From: Paracoccaceae bacterium
Lineage (GTDB): Bacteria > Pseudomonadota > Alphaproteobacteria > Rhodobacterales > Rhodobacteraceae
Direction of reading: 5' to 3'
DNA: 37,987 bases
NCBI GenBank assembly: GCA_013214715.1
Contig: JABSSB010000125.1
Location: 1-37,987 of the forward strand
Positions 8,815 to 17,963 of the stretch are shown here, one piece after another. Positions within the stretch are counted from its first letter, which is position 1, and every line of letters starts with the position of its first letter. The notes below the pieces were generated by a model. It ran no database searches and was not told the DNA's origin. It was given only the letters and a program-made list of their open reading frames with translations. A program made the translations under genes and the position numbers.

Positions 8815-10527
8815 TCACAGCGGCAGGCCCACCACAAATCGCGCACCCAAGGGCCCCGCGCTCGGTGCATCCTTGGTGCGGCGGATGTTTTCGGCCCAGA
8901 TCACGCCGCCATGGGCTTCGACGATCTGTTTTGAAATCGCCAGCCCAAGGCCGGAATTATTGCCGAAATGCGCCTGAGGGCGCTGCGAATAGAAGCGTTT
9001 GAAAATCTTGGTCAGCGCCTGTTCCGGGATGCCCGGCCCGGTATCTTCCACCGCGATCAGCACATGACGATCCCGCCGCCGCGCCCAGACGCGGATTGCA
9101 TCGCCCTCTTCGCAAAAGGAAATCGCATTGCCCAGAAGGTTGACAAAGACCTGCGCCAGACGTGCCTCCAAACCCTGGATCATCACGGGCTGGGATGGCA
9201 GATCGACCAGGAGATCGATCCCCTTGTCGCGCGCGTCTTCGCCCAGATACTGACTCAGATTTTGCAGCATGATGCGCAGGTCGAACTCTTCCTCGACCTC
9301 TTTGACCAACTCGGCATCCAGCCGCGAGGCATTGGAAATATCGCTGACAAGGCGATCGAGCCGGCGCACATCATGTTCGATCACTTCCAGCAGCTTTTCG
9401 CGCTGATCGTCGCGCTTGACCACGCGCAGCGTGCCCACCGCCGATTGTAGCGAGGCCAGCGGGTTCTTGATCTCATGCGCCACATCGGCGGCGAATTGTT
9501 CATTGCCATCGATGCGATCATAGAGCGCCGAGACCATCCCGCGCAGCGCGGCGCTTAGACGCCCGATCTCGTCCGGGCGGGCCGACAGGTCCGGGATACG
9601 GATGCGCCCCGGATTGACCCGGCGGCGGTTATGTTCGTGGCCAATTTCGGCCGCTGCGGCCAGATCGGCCAGCGGGTTCGCAATGGTCGAGGCCAGCACA
9701 AAGCTCAGCCCGATGGACACAAGAATGGCTACCAGGAACAGCAGCAGAATCTGCTCCTGCTCGGCGCGTGACAGAGCGTCAACCTCGCCGGACGGGCTGG
9801 TCATCGCCACCGCGCCCAAAACGGTGCCATCGGCCGTGATCGGGGTCAGCGCCAGATAGACCTTGGCCCCGTTGCGGTCGAGGCCGGATGAAAACTGCGT
9901 GCCCTCATTCAGCGCCAAAGGCACAAGGTTGGCCAATTGCTGCCCCAACCCGCTTTGCCCGTCGCTCGGATCGGACCGGAACGGGGCGGACACCGCCAGC
10001 CACAGATCGATCAGCGCATCGACAAAAAAGCTTGTCGGCTGTTCCGCCGTAGACAGATCACCGTCAAACCCGGAGGGCACGTGGCGGCCCCGGACATGGC
10101 CCAGCACCGCCCCATTGGCGTCGAAAACATAGACATCCAGCCCTTCGCGTAGGGTCAGACGGTTGAGCGTGGCATCCACTTCGACCGGATCAATGCGCGA
10201 GGGGTCCGACAATTCGGTATAGCCGCGAAAGACATCGGCAATCAGTGTGGATTGTGCCACCATGCCCTTGGCATGTTCGACCAGCACGCCATCGCGGGAA
10301 TGGTTCAGAAACAGGATGCAGGCGACAAGAATATTCAACGCAATCAAGTTGAATTTGATGATCTTGCTGGTCAGCGGCGAATTGCGCAAACGAAAACCCC
10401 GGCGCCGCTCTCGCAGCTCCGGGGATGGGCCTTGATCCATCTTCACCCAATCATCGCCAAGGACAATATCTGCCTCCCTGGTCTCTGATTTGGATGTGAA
10501 ATCTCGCATGCTCTTACCACTCACCAA
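8815..10527 (-). CDS. chvG: ChvG-type sensor histidine kinase
   Basis: HAMP region, H-box FAADVAHEIKNPLASLQSAVGTLR, VEDTGPGIPEQALTKIFKRFYSQRP, GLGLAISKQIVEAHGG; paired with a ChvI-like regulator next to pckA and hprK. Start may be the internal ATG near 10509. Confidence 0.9.
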   Translation of the reverse strand: MVSGKSMRDFTSKSETREADIVLGDDWVKMDQGPSPELRERRRGFRLRNSPLTSKIIKFNLIALNILVACILFLNHSRDGVLVEHAKGMVAQSTLIADVFRGYTELSDPSRIDPVEVDATLNRLTLREGLDVYVFDANGAVLGHVRGRHVPSGFDGDLSTAEQPTSFFVDALIDLWLAVSAPFRSDPSDGQSGLGQQLANLVPLALNEGTQFSSGLDRNGAKVYLALTPITADGTVLGAVAMTSPSGEVDALSRAEQEQILLLFLVAILVSIGLSFVLASTIANPLADLAAAAEIGHEHNRRRVNPGRIRIPDLSARPDEIGRLSAALRGMVSALYDRIDGNEQFAADVAHEIKNPLASLQSAVGTLRVVKRDDQREKLLEVIEHDVRRLDRLVSDISNASRLDAELVKEVEEEFDLRIMLQNLSQYLGEDARDKGIDLLVDLPSQPVMIQGLEARLAQVFVNLLGNAISFCEEGDAIRVWARRRDRHVLIAVEDTGPGIPEQALTKIFKRFYSQRPQAHFGNNSGLGLAISKQIVEAHGGVIWAENIRRTKDAPSAGPLGARFVVGLPL

Positions 10528-10568
10528 ACTGGCAGCGCCACGCCTGCGGCGCCACCCGCATCCGCCCC

Positions 10569-11273
10569 TCAGTCTTCGTTATACCTGTAACCGATGCCAT
10601 AGAGCGTTTCGATGGCTGCGAAGTTTTCATCAGCCCCGCGCATCTTCTTGCGCAGACGTTTGATATGGCTGTCGATGGTGCGGTCATCGACATAGACCTG
10701 ATCATCATAGGCCACATCCATCAGTTGATCGCGGCTTTTGACAAAGCCGGGGCGCTGCGCCAATGCCTGAAGCAGCAGGAATTCGGTGACCGTCAGGGAC
10801 ACATCCGTGCCCTTCCAGCTGACCGCATGGCGCAGCGGGTCCATGCGCAGGTGGCCGCGCTCCATCACCTTGCCATCATTGCGTTCTTCGGTGCTGACGG
10901 TTTCAATCGCATCCTGACGGCGCAGCAGCGCGCGAATACGTTCGACCAGCAGGCGCTGTGAAAACGGCTTTTTCACATAATCATCCGCGCCCATGCGCAG
11001 GCCCAGCACCTCGTCGATCTCATCATCTTTCGAGGTCAGGAAAATCACCGGCAACTGGTTGGTCTTCTGCCGCAGCCGCTGCAGCAGGTCCATGCCGTCC
11101 ATGCGCGGCATCTTGATGTCCAGCACGGCCATATCCGGCATGCTTTTGTTAAAGGCGTCCAAAGCGGATTGGCCATCATTGAAGGTTTCGACTTCAAAGC
11201 CTTCATTTTCGAGAGTCATTGCGACCGATGTCAGAATATTCCGATCATCATCTACAAGTGCGATACGCGACAT
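10569..11273 (-). CDS. chvI: ChvI-type OmpR-family response regulator
   Basis: [41 protein letters not shown]...[22 protein letters not shown]; winged helix [17 protein letters not shown]. Confidence 0.93.
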   Translation of the reverse strand: MSRIALVDDDRNILTSVAMTLENEGFEVETFNDGQSALDAFNKSMPDMAVLDIKMPRMDGMDLLQRLRQKTNQLPVIFLTSKDDEIDEVLGLRMGADDYVKKPFSQRLLVERIRALLRRQDAIETVSTEERNDGKVMERGHLRMDPLRHAVSWKGTDVSLTVTEFLLLQALAQRPGFVKSRDQLMDVAYDDQVYVDDRTIDSHIKRLRKKMRGADENFAAIETLYGIGYRYNED

Positions 11274-11479
11274 GCCTGTTGCCCCTTGCTGTAGGTTCTT
11301 CTTGCCTTCTTTGTCACCAGCACCGGGGGCCCGTTTTGAGCCGAATCGATTTTTACCATAGCTGGTTTTACTTGCTCTCTATTGTGAAAGCAAAAAATCT
11401 GCCTGCTGTCAGGGGTTATTCATTTAGACTTTGGCACGAATATGTCATTCTCTTGAGCGGTGTCACAGTTTCGCCACGC

Positions 11480-11514
11480 AATTGATTGCGCTAAAGGCCA
11501 ATAGATTGCGCTAA
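11480..11514. promoter_or_regulatory. Tandem direct-repeat operator candidate upstream of pckA
   Basis: AATTGATTGCGCTAA (11480-11494) and AATAGATTGCGCTAA (11500-11514): 14/15 identical, exactly 20 bp start to start. Confidence 0.6.
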
Positions 11515-11661
11515 CGACGAAAAACGCTCCTGTTCACTCCCGGAAACGTCATGTTATGACCCGCTCACGACCTCCGGCCGGGCGCGTCCCGGACGGAGGG
11601 TTATTGCGAATCGTCCTTGCGCCAAAAAGCTTAGGCGCTTGTGTGACAGGAGAGATCAGAC

Positions 11662-13260
11662 ATGACCACCGGACGGGTAAACCCGAACTTCCGCCTCGAA
11701 GATCAAGGCATCGAAGGGTTGGGTCAGGTCTATTATAACTTGATGGAACCGGCGCTTGTCTCAACCGCTTTGGCGCGCGGTGAAGGCAGCCTGGGCAAGG
11801 GCGGCGCGTTCCTGGTGACCACCGGCAAGTTTACCGGCCGGTCGCCCAAGGACAAGCATGTCGTGAAAACCGACAGCGTCGCCGACACAATCTGGTGGGA
11901 CAACAACGCCGCCATGTCGCCCGAAGGCTTTGACGCGCTGTATGAAGACATGCTGGCCCATATGAAGGGCCGCGACTATTTCGTTCAGGATCTGGTGGGC
12001 GGGGCCGACCCCGCGCATTCGATCAATGTGCGCATGGTGACGGAACTGGCCTGGCACGGGCTGTTCATCCGCCATCTGCTGCGCCGCCCGGATCGCGAAG
12101 ATCTGGATGAGTTCACTGCCGATTTCACCGTGATCAACTGCCCCAGCTTTCAGGCTGACCCGGCCAAGCATGACTGCCGCAGCGAAACCGTCATCGCGAT
12201 GAATTTCGACCAAAAGCTGATCTTGATCGGCGGCACCGAATATGCGGGTGAAAACAAGAAATCGGTCTTTACGCTGCTGAATTACCTGCTGCCGGAAAAA
12301 GGCATCATGCCGATGCATTGCTCGGCCAATCACGCGATTGGCAACCCGGTGGATGCGGCGGTGTTCTTTGGCCTGTCGGGCACCGGCAAGACCACGCTGT
12401 CAGCTGATCCGGGCCGCACGCTGATCGGTGATGACGAACATGGATGGTCGGATCGCGGCACCTTCAACTTTGAAGGCGGCTGCTATGCCAAGACGATCAA
12501 TCTCAGCCCCGAGGCCGAGCCCGAGATTTACGCCACGACCGAAAAATTCGGCACGATCATCGAAAACATGATCTTTGACGAAGAGACCTTCGATCTGGAT
12601 TTCAACGATGACAGCCTGACGGCGAATATGCGCTGCGCCTATCCGCTGGATTACATTTCCAACGCGTCGAAATCGGCGTTGGGTGGGCACCCCAAGAATA
12701 TCATTATGCTAACTTGCGACGCCTTTGGCGTGCTGCCCCCGATTGCCCGGCTGACGCCCGCACAGGCGATGTATCACTTCCTGTCGGGTTTCACGTCAAA
12801 GGTAGCAGGCACAGAACGCGGCGTGACCGAACCTGAGCCGACCTTCTCCACCTGCTTCGGCGCGCCCTTCATGCCGCGTCGCCCCGAGGTTTACGGCCAA
12901 CTGCTGCGCAACAAGATTGCCCAGCATGGCGCGACCTGCTGGCTGGTGAACACGGGCTGGACCGGTGGTGCCTATGGCACGGGCTCCCGTATGCCGATCA
13001 AGGCGACCCGCGCCCTGCTGACGGCGGCGCTGGATGGCTCGCTGGCGCAGGCGGAGTTCCGCAAGGATGAAAACTTCGGTTTCGAGGTGCCGATGGGCGT
13101 GGCCGGCGTGCCAGATCTGCTGCTTGAGCCGCGCAAGACCTGGGAAGACAAAGCTGCCTATGACGCGCAGGCCGCCAAGCTGGTCACGATGTTCTCGGAG
13201 AACTTCCAGCAGTATCTGCCGCATATCGATGATGATGTGAAAGCGGCGGCCATCGGCTGA
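11662..13260 (+). CDS. pckA: Phosphoenolpyruvate carboxykinase (ATP)
   Basis: [68 protein letters not shown]. Confidence 0.98.
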   Translation: MTTGRVNPNFRLEDQGIEGLGQVYYNLMEPALVSTALARGEGSLGKGGAFLVTTGKFTGRSPKDKHVVKTDSVADTIWWDNNAAMSPEGFDALYEDMLAHMKGRDYFVQDLVGGADPAHSINVRMVTELAWHGLFIRHLLRRPDREDLDEFTADFTVINCPSFQADPAKHDCRSETVIAMNFDQKLILIGGTEYAGENKKSVFTLLNYLLPEKGIMPMHCSANHAIGNPVDAAVFFGLSGTGKTTLSADPGRTLIGDDEHGWSDRGTFNFEGGCYAKTINLSPEAEPEIYATTEKFGTIIENMIFDEETFDLDFNDDSLTANMRCAYPLDYISNASKSALGGHPKNIIMLTCDAFGVLPPIARLTPAQAMYHFLSGFTSKVAGTERGVTEPEPTFSTCFGAPFMPRRPEVYGQLLRNKIAQHGATCWLVNTGWTGGAYGTGSRMPIKATRALLTAALDGSLAQAEFRKDENFGFEVPMGVAGVPDLLLEPRKTWEDKAAYDAQAAKLVTMFSENFQQYLPHIDDDVKAAAIG

Positions 13261-13287
13261 GCCGACCGCTGCTGCGACAGAATTCGG

Positions 13288-13320
13288 GGCATGCACGGGA
13301 CATCCTGTGCGTGCCTTTTT
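13288..13320 (+). terminator. Rho-independent terminator of pckA
   Basis: GGCATGCACGGG-ACAT-CCTGTGCGTGCC (12-bp stem with two G-U pairs, 4-nt loop) followed by TTTTT. Confidence 0.85.
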
Positions 13321-13400
13321 CCTTGGCGGCATGCCCGCTGCATTGTTGCCCTGCCGCATTTGATCTCCCCCATGCCAAGACACTGGTTGGGGAGCAGCAG

Positions 13401-14200
13401 ATGACCAAAATCAGCGCCACCACCCGGCTTTGCGCGTCGATTGCGAACCCGAACAAGGCCACCAAGGCGCCGGGCATGCATAATGCGGGCTTTGGCATGG
13501 TGGGGGCGGATCTGCGCTATACCGCCTTTCAACCGGAATTGATCGGCGCGGCCATCGCCGCGATCCAGGCATTGGATTTTGCCGGGGTCACGATGTCGCA
13601 GCCGTTCACGCAGGATGTGATGGCGCATCTCGACGCCATTGACGACACCGCCCGCGCCATTGGGGCGGTGAATGTGGTGCATCATTCTGGTGGGCCATAA
13701 TTCCGACTGGATCGGCGCGATGGATGCGCTGGAAGACCACGCCCCCGTGGCTGGCACACGCGCCCCCGTTCTGGGCGCAGGTTGGGCCGCGCGGGCCGTG
13801 GTCTATGGGCTGATCACACGCGGGGCGCAGGTGACGGTTCTGAACTGCTCGGACGCCAAGGCCGTGCTTTGGCAGATGATCTTGGCGCAACCTATGGCGG
13901 CGACATGGGCGCATTGGCAGCAGGCAGTTGCGATATTCCGGTCAACACCTTTCCACAAACCGCAACGATCCCACGGCGCGGCTGATCGACCCCGCCACCC
14001 TGACCGGGATCGACACAGTGATGGATATCAACATCCACAAAGCCCCCACGCAGCTTCTGATCGACGCCAAAGCCGTCAGGGCCATGCCCATCGGCGGTAT
14101 TCGGATGCTGGTCTTGCGGGGTGTTTTCGCGTTTGAGCTGTTTTCCGGCCACAAAGCGCCCGTCGAGATCATGCAGGCAGCGGTCGGGTCTGGGTCTTGA
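13401..14200 (+). pseudogene. Shikimate dehydrogenase-like protein (AroE/SDH-L type), multiply frameshifted
   Basis: Consecutive homologous segments in different frames: MTKISATTRLCASIANP...IGAVNVVHHSGG / LVGHNSDWIGAMDALEDHAPVAGTRAPVLGAGWAARAVVYGL / ADDLGATYGGDMGALAAGSCDIPVNTFPQ / IDPATLTGIDTVMDINIHKAPTQLLIDAKAVRAMPIGGIRMLVLRGVFAFELFSGHKAP. At least three frame changes. Confidence 0.8.
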
Positions 14201-14237
14201 AGACACCCGCCGGGACGGTCCCGGCGGGCGTCAAAGA

Positions 14238-16060
14238 TCAGGCGGCGCGCTTCACGCGATGGGCGGCGGAAATGATATCGGCCCCTTTTTCGCCGATCAT
14301 GATCGAGGCCGCATTGGTGTTGCCGCTGATGATGTCGGGCAACACGCTGGCATCGGCCACACGCAGATTGCCCACGCCGTTCACCCGCAATTCGGCATCG
14401 ACCACATCCCCCATCCGGCAGGTCGAGACGAGGTGATAGACGGTCGTCGAGAAATGCAGCGCCATATTCTCCAACAGCGCGTCGCTGGGCGGCTCACCAG
14501 CCACATAGCCATGCTTCTCGGCCAGTTCCGGCGGCACGTTCAGCGGGCCGGGTTTCACATCGCCGGGCCAGTTTTCGACGATCTCAAGGCATTTGCGCAT
14601 CACCGCGACCATGACCTTCAGATCATGCGGATCGGTGAAATAATTCATCCGGATGATCGGCGCATCGGCGGCATCCTTGCTGGCCAGAACGATCTCTCCG
14701 CTGGAATGGGGCAGAACCGGGTTGGCAAGCAGGAACATGTTTTCCGCCGTCGCAGCCAAACTCGCCTCGGGATCGGCAAAGAAGCGCGACAGATCAATGC
14801 GCAGCCGGTCGCCCAGTAGCCCGGCATCATAGCCGCAGGGGACATAGCCGATTTGCGCGTCATGGCTGTGATGATCGCCCAACCCGGTCGAGAAAAACGC
14901 CACCGCATCATAAAGCGATGACGAGACAAGGCTTTCGCCCGTTTCCATCCATTCGCCCACGCGGCGTTCGGCCTCGGCCTTCAAACCGGCCAGTTCGGGC
15001 GGCAGGTTGGCATCCTCTGCAGGATCGGCGGGCAGCGGACCGGCAGGCGCACGCAGGGCATCCGGCCCGGCCGAAACACCGACCTCTGCCACCGGCACGC
15101 CGATGCCGGGGGCCGGAAAGAACAAAGCGCAATGCAGATGGTCCTTGAGGTTCTTGCCCACGCCGGGCAATTCGACCTGACAGGTCACGCCGACCTCTTC
15201 CAATTCGCGGCGAGGACCAATCCCCGACAGCATCAGGATCTGCGGAGAGCCCACGGCACCCGCGCTCAGGATCACTTCGCCGCTGGCATGCAGCGCGTGC
15301 AGGGCACCATCGGCATCCCGATATTCAATGCCGGTCGCGGTCGGCGCGTCGCCTTCGGTCAGCAGCACGCGGGTCACCTGCGCGCCGGTGACGATGGTCA
15401 GGTTCTCGCGCGCTTCGGTCTCGCCCTGCAGGAAGGCGCGATAGGTGCTTGAGCGCATCCCGTTCCGTGTTGTTGTCTGGAAGAGCGATGTCACCCCCTC
15501 CGGCCCGCCGCGGTCACGGCCATTGTAATCGCCGCGTGCCATGCCCGTCGCCTCGGACGCAGTGACAAAACTGCGCGCCGCCGGAATCACGGGAGAGCGG
15601 ACAGACACCCCCAAAGGCCCGCCCGTGCCATGCGCGTCGCTGTCGATCGACACTTCGTTCGACGGGGTCAGGTCTTCGGATTTGATGAAATAGGGCAGCA
15701 CATCCTCGAACGACCAGCCGGTTGCGCCCATCTCGGCCCATTTGTCGAAATCGCCGGGATGGCCGCGCACATAGGCCATGTAGGTCAACGCCGACGACCC
15801 GCCCAGCATCTTGCCCCGCGGCACCGGCATCACATTGCCGACCAGCCCCAGCCCAGCATTGCCGGGATCAGCCGTATACATCCAGTCAGTATTGGGGTCG
15901 AGCTGCAGGCTCGCCACGGCGGCGGGCATCAATTCGTGATCGGGGGCGCTTCGCCCGCTTCGACCAAGGCCACGATTTTTGTCGGATCTTCGCTGAGCCG
16001 CGTGGCCATCACGGCCCCCGCAGACCCACCGCCCACGACGATGAAGTCATAAGTTGTCAT
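14238..16060 (-). pseudogene. GMC family oxidoreductase (choline dehydrogenase-like), single frameshift near the N-terminus
   Basis: N-terminus [39 protein letters not shown] is in one frame (stop at about 15929); the rest ([25 protein letters not shown]...GKMLGGSSALTYMAYVRGHPGDFDKWAEMG...RMGDVVDAELRVNGVGNLRVADASVLPDIISGNTNAASIMIGEKGADII) continues one base off after a C5 run near 15945. Confidence 0.85.
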
Positions 16061-16161
16061 TATGTGGTTTCCTCCCAGAACCAGAGGCAATGGCATCCTA
16101 GCACAGCCTGTCCCAGTTGAGAGTATTTTCAAATGCGGGGCATCTGGTCGCGGGGTGGTGT

Positions 16162-17050
16162 TTACCCGTCGGTGTGGCGCTGCGGGCCAAAGCGGTGGCG
16201 ATATTCGGTCGGGGAAAGCCCCACGATCTCGCGGAAGGCGCGGCGGAACCCGCCTGCATCATCATAGCCCACCGCAAAGGCCACCTGATCCACCGCGTCG
16301 CGCGTGGTTTCCAAAAGGGCCCGCGCCCGCGCTACCCGCAGACGACGCAGATAGGCGGTAGGTGTCAGCCCGGTTGCCGCGCGGAACCGGCGCAGGAAAC
16401 TGCGATCCGACATGGCCGCGCGGTCTGCCAGCGCCATCACCGTCCAATCGCGCCCCGGCGCGGCCTGAAGCGCCTTTTGCACATCGGCTATGGCGGTGTC
16501 CCCATGCGCATAGGACGGGCGGAAGGGTCGGAAAGATTGCGGCTCGCGCCCCTTGGGATCCACGACAAAAGCGCGCGCGACCTCCAGCATGATGGGCCGC
16601 CCGTGCAGGTTTTCGATCAGATGCAGCGCCAGATTGGTCCAGGCCATGATGCCAGCCGCAGACAGGATATCCCCCTCATCCACCAGCAGCCAGTCCACAT
16701 CCAGATCGACACATGGAAAGCGCGCTGCGAAACTGGCGCGGTGCTGCCAATGCGTGGTCATCCGCCGCCCCGTGGCCAGTCCGGCTTCGGCAATGGCAAA
16801 CGCCCCGGCTTGATGATATCCGCGCAAAGCTTCTGGCAAGGCATCAGGGAAGCTTGGCGGCGTCAGGCTCAGCGCAGGCGGCAGGATCAGCAGCACATCT
16901 GATCGAGACGCCGTTCCGGCCAGGTCTTGCAGGGTCATGACTGTTGCGCGGGTCGGGTCACCTGCCATTCAGGCCGCCATGTCGACCATATGCGCAGCCC
17001 CAGCAGCGTCGCCTACTGCGCGCCGGGATAGCGGATCAGCAGGATGTGCC
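16162..17050 (-). pseudogene. GlxA-type (DJ-1/PfpI-like + AraC HTH) transcriptional regulator, N-terminus disrupted
   Basis: ORF 16162-16968 carries the end of the amidotransferase-like domain and a complete AraC HTH (VMALADRAAMSDRSFLRRFRAATGLTPTAYLRRLRVARARALLE...[32 protein letters not shown]). The missing N-terminus is recognisable upstream as VRHILLIRYPGAQ*ATLLGL, starting at a GTGA overlap with the upstream stop and interrupted by TAG. Confidence 0.6.
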
Positions 17051-17815
17051 TCACCCCAGCAGCCCGCGCCGCACAAGGTTCAGCCCCGCCACCAGCAGGA
17101 CCACCAGCGTCGCGGTCTTGAAGGTCGCCTGATCGATCCGGTCCGAGATCTTCGTGCCCAGCCACATGCCAAACATCGCGGGCAGAACCAGCAAAGCCGA
17201 AAACGGTGCTGTTTCCGCCCGAAACACGCCCGACCCGATATGCGCGCCCACAAGCGCCGCCGCGCCCAGCCCATAGATCACGCCCTGTATCCTCATCTGA
17301 TCGGATTTGGGCGTGTTCAAAGCGGTCAGATAGGCCACTGTGGGCGGCCCCCAGACGCCGGAAAACCCGCCGATCAGCCCGGCAAAGGCGCCGACCCCGG
17401 CCTCCATCCGTTTGGAGGGGCGACCCAGTTTCGGCTGCCAGCCCAAAAGCTGCATCGCAGCAAAAAGGCTGACCAGCGCGCCCAGCGCCAGCAGCATGAC
17501 CTCTCCGGGCAGGACGCGCACCAACTGGGCCGAGCCCAACAGGAATACCAGCCCGACGCCCAGAAACAGGCCAAATTTGCGGGTCGAGGCCCAGGCCGCA
17601 CGCCAGCCCTGCCGCAGAGCCTGCATCCCGTTTGTGACCAAGGTGGGCAAGATCAGGCCAGCCAGCGCCAATTCCGGCGAAATGAAGCTCGACAGCCCTG
17701 AAATCAGTACCATTGGCATGGCAAAGCCCACCACGCCCTTGATCAGCCCGGCGAGAACTGCAACGCCTAGGGCGAGGGTCAGATCAAGCGGTGTGAAAAG
17801 GTCAAAGATCATCAT
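17051..17815 (-). CDS. TauE/SafE family sulfite exporter / permease
   Basis: GLIKGVVGFAMPMVLISGLSSFISPELALAGLILPTLVTN and GLIGGFSGVWGPPTVAYLTAL; polytopic hydrophobic protein. Confidence 0.88.
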   Translation of the reverse strand: MMIFDLFTPLDLTLALGVAVLAGLIKGVVGFAMPMVLISGLSSFISPELALAGLILPTLVTNGMQALRQGWRAAWASTRKFGLFLGVGLVFLLGSAQLVRVLPGEVMLLALGALVSLFAAMQLLGWQPKLGRPSKRMEAGVGAFAGLIGGFSGVWGPPTVAYLTALNTPKSDQMRIQGVIYGLGAAALVGAHIGSGVFRAETAPFSALLVLPAMFGMWLGTKISDRIDQATFKTATLVVLLVAGLNLVRRGLLG

Positions 17816-17963
17816 GCGCGTCGATCTAACGTCTTGACGCGGAAGGTGCGAGCGTTAAAGCACGAGGTAATTTTTAAACCGTGACGGTACGTCCCGCGTA
17901 ATCTTATTGCGCTGCAGGTGCAAAATGACTAGACCGGCATTCGAACTGGAAAGGGTATGATTC

